Shown: positions 61,421-64,000 of the stretch, piece by piece
Layout of the letters: the number at the start of each line of letters is the position of its first letter
Position numbering within the stretch: the stretch's first letter is position 1
Origin: CAYFPS01 sp964345075
GTDB lineage: Bacteria > CAIWAD01
DNA length: 64,000 bases
Reading direction: 5' to 3'
Assembly: GCA_964345075.1 (NCBI GenBank)
Contig: CAYFPS010000004.1
Coordinates: 62,001 to 126,000 of the forward strand
Made by a program: the position numbers and the translations under genes
Notes under the pieces: model-generated
Database searches by the model: none
The model's input: the letters and a program-made list of their open reading frames with translations, nothing else
What the model was told of the DNA's origin: nothing

Positions 61421-62587
61421 CTAGCGGTCGATTTCACCCAGCACGATGTCCAGCGATCCGAGGATCACGATCAGATCACCAATCAGGCAGCCGCGGCTGA
61501 TCAGATCGATGATGCTCAGGTTGCAGAAGGCCGGGGCACGCACCTTGACACGGTCCGGCTTGAGTCCACCCGAGGACATGATGTAGTAGCCCAGTTCGCC
61601 GCGGGGCGTTTCCGTGCGGCAATAGATTTCGCCAGCCGGCAGCTTGACCTTGGCCGGCACGGCCTCGCGAACATCACCCTCGCGCGGGCGCTGCTCGATG
61701 GCCTGACGAATGATCTTGATCGATTCCTTCATCTCGAGGATCTTCACCCAGTAGCGGTCCCACGAGTCACCAACCTCGCCCATCATGCCTTCGCCCACAC
61801 AGACCTTCCAGTCGAAGCGGTCGTAGATCGAATAGGGGTCGTCGCGGCGCAGGTCGAAGTCGATGCCACTGCCACGAAGGGTCGGGCCGCTGCAGCCCCA
61901 GGCCCAGGCCTCGTCTTTGGTGATTACACCCTGATGGATGCAGCGATTGACGAAGATCTTGTTGAAGGAAAGCAGCGGGTTGAGTTCCGTGTCGATACGG
62001 CGTTCGAGGTAGCTGCAGAATTCCAGAATCTTCTCGTCCATGCCCTCGGGGAAGTCGTGACTCACGCCTCCAACCCACACATAGTTGTAGAGCAGGCGCG
62101 CGCCGCAGATTTCCTCGAAGAAGTCGAGGATGGTTTCGCGATCACGGAAGCAGTAGAAGTAAGGGGTGAGCGCGCCAATGTCCAGACCGAAGGTTCCGAT
62201 AGCCACCATGTGGCTGGCGATGCGGTTCAATTCGGCTACGATCACACGCAGGAACTCGACCTTCTCAGGCACATCGATGCCTATCATGCGCTCGCAGGCG
62301 ATGGCGAAGCCGAGGTTGTTGTTCATGGCCGCCAGATAGTCCATGCGGTCCGTGAAGGGAATGATCTGCGGCGGGGTCAGCATTTCCGCGTGCTTCTCGA
62401 AGCAGCGATGCAGGTAACCGATGTGGGCCTTCGCCTCGGCAACTTCCTCGCCGTCGGTCTTGAGCTCAAGCCGTAACACACCGTGTGTCGAGGGATGCTG
62501 CGGACCCATGTTAAGGGTCATCAGCTCGCCTTCCGGACCCTGATCCGGCACGCGGCTTCCCTGGATGAATAGTTCGCGGGTTTCCAT
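61421..62587 (-). CDS. nuoD: NADH-quinone oxidoreductase subunit D
   Basis: 388 residues. MGPQHPSTHGVLRL, IGYLHRCFEKHAE and RMDYLAAMNNNLGFA near the quinone headgroup, GCSGPTLRGSGIDFDLR and the end PAFCNLSIIDLISRGCLIGDLIVILGSLDIVLGEIDR are all typical. Separate from nuoC here (not fused as in E. coli). Confidence 0.97.
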   Translation of the reverse strand: METRELFIQGSRVPDQGPEGELMTLNMGPQHPSTHGVLRLELKTDGEEVAEAKAHIGYLHRCFEKHAEMLTPPQIIPFTDRMDYLAAMNNNLGFAIACERMIGIDVPEKVEFLRVIVAELNRIASHMVAIGTFGLDIGALTPYFYCFRDRETILDFFEEICGARLLYNYVWVGGVSHDFPEGMDEKILEFCSYLERRIDTELNPLLSFNKIFVNRCIHQGVITKDEAWAWGCSGPTLRGSGIDFDLRRDDPYSIYDRFDWKVCVGEGMMGEVGDSWDRYWVKILEMKESIKIIRQAIEQRPREGDVREAVPAKVKLPAGEIYCRTETPRGELGYYIMSSGGLKPDRVKVRAPAFCNLSIIDLISRGCLIGDLIVILGSLDIVLGEIDR

Positions 62588-62596
62588 GAAAATCCT

Positions 62597-63097
62597 CTAG
62601 TCCAGTGGCATGCCGTTGTAGCTCTCGGGCGTCGTGTAATCCTTGCGCAGCGGGTGGCCTTCCCAGTCATCGGGCAGCAGGATGCGGCGCAGGTCCGGAT
62701 GGCCCCCGTAGCGAATGCCGATCAGGTCGAAACTTTCGCGCTCGTGCCAGTCGGCTGTCGGCCAGAGGCCAGCGACGGAAGGCATGACAGGATCTGCCGT
62801 ACTCACGCCGACCTTCAAGGCAAACGTGTGCTTCTGCGTGCTCGAAAAGAGGTGTATCACGCTCCACAACTCGACGGGATTGGGTTCTTCTTCCGTGGCC
62901 TTGACCGGCACATGCACGCCGGAAAGGCTCATCAGCTGGTTGAAGGCCAGTTCGGGTGTATCACGAAGAAAGCTTGCCAGCGCGTGCAGATCTTCCCGCC
63001 GGACAACCACGAAAGGTGTGAAGGTCTCGGCGTTTTCAGAGAGGATCGCCTCCGGGAATGCTTCGCGCAGGCGTGATACAATCGCAGTAAAATCCAT
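62597..63097 (-). CDS. nuoC: NADH-quinone oxidoreductase subunit C
   Basis: 166 residues. The 30-kDa family pattern is seen in the conserved end ERESFDLIGIRYGGHPDLRRILLPDDWEGHPLRKDYTTPE. The gene is remarkable for three copies of the GTGATACA octamer within 230 bp in three reading frames, encoding Ile-Val-Ser (6-8), Arg-Asp-Thr (45-47) and Val-Ile-His (80-82). Confidence 0.94.
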   Translation of the reverse strand: MDFTAIVSRLREAFPEAILSENAETFTPFVVVRREDLHALASFLRDTPELAFNQLMSLSGVHVPVKATEEEPNPVELWSVIHLFSSTQKHTFALKVGVSTADPVMPSVAGLWPTADWHERESFDLIGIRYGGHPDLRRILLPDDWEGHPLRKDYTTPESYNGMPLD

Positions 63098-63106
63098 CGG
63101 GAACCT

Positions 63107-63640
63107 CTAGGCGTAACGGGCTTCGGCGCCCTGACGGGGCTTCTTGCCGCGGATGATGTCGCGCAGGAGATCCATCGCCTCCAGCAGGGCTTCGGGTCGG
63201 GGCGGGCAGCCCGGCACGTATACATCAACGGGGATCACGCGATCCACACCCTTGAGTACGTGGTAGCCATGCTGCCAGTAGGGTCCGCCGCAGTTGGAGC
63301 AGCTGCCCATGCTGATGACATACTTCGGATCGGCCATCTGCTCATAGAGACGCTTGACGCGGCTGGCCATTTTCATGGTGACGGTACCGGCCACGATCAT
63401 GCAGTCGGCCTGACGGGGTGAAGGACGGAAAACCTCGCTACCGAAGCGGGCAATATCGTAGCGACCGGCGCCTGTAGCCATCATCTCGATGGCGCAGCAG
63501 GCCAGACCAAAGGTCACGGGCCAGAGGCTGCGCGCGCGGACTTCATTGATAAGCCATTCGGCCGATGTCAGAATGATGTTTCCACCCTCGTGACGCTCGA
63601 AGGGCAGGTCGTTGCGTTCCTTGGTCACAATCTCACTCAC
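63107..63640 (-). CDS. nuoB: NADH-quinone oxidoreductase subunit B
   Basis: 177 residues from a GTG at 63640 that overlaps the stop of nuoA. Cluster N2 ligands are in GLACCAIEMM (two adjacent Cys), MGSCSNCGGPYW and VPGCPPRPE. It holds the last Fe-S centre before quinone. Confidence 0.96.
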   Translation of the reverse strand: MSEIVTKERNDLPFERHEGGNIILTSAEWLINEVRARSLWPVTFGLACCAIEMMATGAGRYDIARFGSEVFRPSPRQADCMIVAGTVTMKMASRVKRLYEQMADPKYVISMGSCSNCGGPYWQHGYHVLKGVDRVIPVDVYVPGCPPRPEALLEAMDLLRDIIRGKKPRQGAEARYA

Positions 63641-64000
63641 GCGGCCTGTCCTTTCTTCAGCTCGCTGGCTGATTCGATGGCGAAGCGGGACTTGGAACGC
63701 ACCCACTCGAGATCACCCTTGACCCAGGCGTAGGCCAGGCCGATGAGCAGGATCGCCACAAAGACGAACATCTCGACAAAGGCGAAAGCGCCCAGCTCCT
63801 TGAAGACCACGGCCCAGGGAAAGAGGAAGACGACTTCCACATCAAAGAGGAGGAAGACGAGGGCCACGGTGTAGAAGCGATTGTTGAACTGCAGCCAGGG
63901 TGTACCTTCCGGCACCTCGCCGCATTCATAAATCATCTGCTTTTCGGGAGTGGGGTTGGACGGGCGGACAAGCCAGCTGATGGTCAGCGAGATCACACCG
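63637..64000 (-). CDS. nuoA: NADH-quinone oxidoreductase subunit A (5' end outside window)
   Basis: The frame is open to the right window edge, so the start is missing. The visible 120 residues include YECGEVPEGTPWLQFNNRFYTVALVFLLFDVEVVFLFPWAVVF, the signature of subunit A, and two membrane helices. First gene of the nuo cluster. Confidence 0.95.
   Translation of the reverse strand, partial: GVISLTISWLVRPSNPTPEKQMIYECGEVPEGTPWLQFNNRFYTVALVFLLFDVEVVFLFPWAVVFKELGAFAFVEMFVFVAILLIGLAYAWVKGDLEWVRSKSRFAIESASELKKGQAA

Larger units (their letters stand above)
2997..63080. repeat. dispersed octamer GTGATACA / TGTATCAC, about 53 copies
   Basis: Hand count. GTGATACA starts at 2997, 3705, 5360, 5612, 6738, 8850, 22127, 22660, 22997, 24442, 24713, 26053, 28446, 29492, 30766, 32227, 36073, 37669, 40902, 41373, 42519, 42693, 52199, 53060, 57785, 60138, 60859, 63073. 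TGTATCAC starts at 5391, 9145, 21195, 23178, 25945, 26272, 28265, 28701, 29547, 31148, 33080, 33171, 34077, 36739, 37196, 38043, 40567, 41470, 42157, 42550, 52263, 54465, 54584, 62853, 62957. A further 18 or so sites share the inner GTGATAC heptamer. Almost all lie inside genes. About two copies are expected by chance. Confidence 0.9.

Noticed and set aside
2997..63080. Octamer as Chi, KOPS, DnaA box or HIP1 element
   Set aside because: Chi and KOPS are strand-biased, while here 28 and 25 copies face each way although most genes are on one strand; DnaA boxes and HIP1 have different sequences, and HIP1 is palindromic.

Overview
The window reads as a stretch of chromosome from a Gram-negative (diderm), flagellated bacterium of moderately high GC. 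Outer-membrane biogenesis genes (bamD, lnt, beta-barrels, lipoproteins, an LPS-kinase-like protein), secreted proteins ending in FlgD/Por-type C-terminal domains, Gld-type ABC components and bacterial microcompartment (BMC) genes suggest an uncultured lineage near the FCB superphylum. That placement is inference; no rRNA is present. Most genes are on the minus strand. The plus-strand genes are a partial restriction enzyme, an HD protein, the pduS/pduT-like pair and malQ.

Layout. 0-0.9 kb: partial EcoRII-type endonuclease and tRNA-Lys. 0.9-4.1 kb: split B12-dependent ribonucleotide reductase (nrdJa/nrdJb). 4.5-9.6 kb: BMC-linked deoxynucleoside catabolism (phosphohexomutase-family enzyme, BMC-P vertex protein, deoxyribose-phosphate aldolase with an extra N-terminal helix, pyrimidine-nucleoside phosphorylase). 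9.3-11 kb: DUF1844, histidine-kinase-like and bifunctional nuclease/UVR genes. 11.3-14.2 kb: flagellar fliD-fliS-flgM-like. 14.4-15.6 kb: rpsF-rpsR-rplI, followed by a heptanucleotide repeat array. 16-20.2 kb: Gld-type ABC transporter. 20.4-25.6 kb: kinase, subtilase, HD protein, and a cytochrome/YceI/porin cluster. 27-29.2 kb: PduS-like flavo/Fe-S protein and PduT-like BMC-T shell protein. 29-40 kb: RNase HI-CYTH fusion, rlmI-like, nadD, bamD (broken by an amber codon), lnt, ruvX and envelope genes. 40-50.6 kb: giant secreted proteins, malQ, and a sigma-54 activator. 50.8-64 kb: a ferredoxin-linked 2-oxoacid oxidoreductase (korAB) after nuoABCDHIJKLMN, with no nuoEFG.

How the genes work together. 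The deo genes plus BMC-P, PduS and PduT proteins fit a metabolosome that splits deoxynucleosides into base and deoxyribose phosphate, then into acetaldehyde and glyceraldehyde-3-phosphate, with aldehyde and redox chemistry inside a shell. The hexameric BMC-H and the aldehyde-processing enzymes are not in this window. Complex I without its NADH module, next to KorAB, fits ferredoxin as electron donor.

The most unusual signal is not a gene. The octamer GTGATACA (complement TGTATCAC) occurs about 53 times by hand count, against about 2 expected in 64 kb. The two orientations are nearly equal (28 and 25), and the copies lie mostly inside genes and in several reading frames. It behaves like a DNA-level signal, for example a DNA uptake sequence or a genome-organising protein site, and I know of no description of it.
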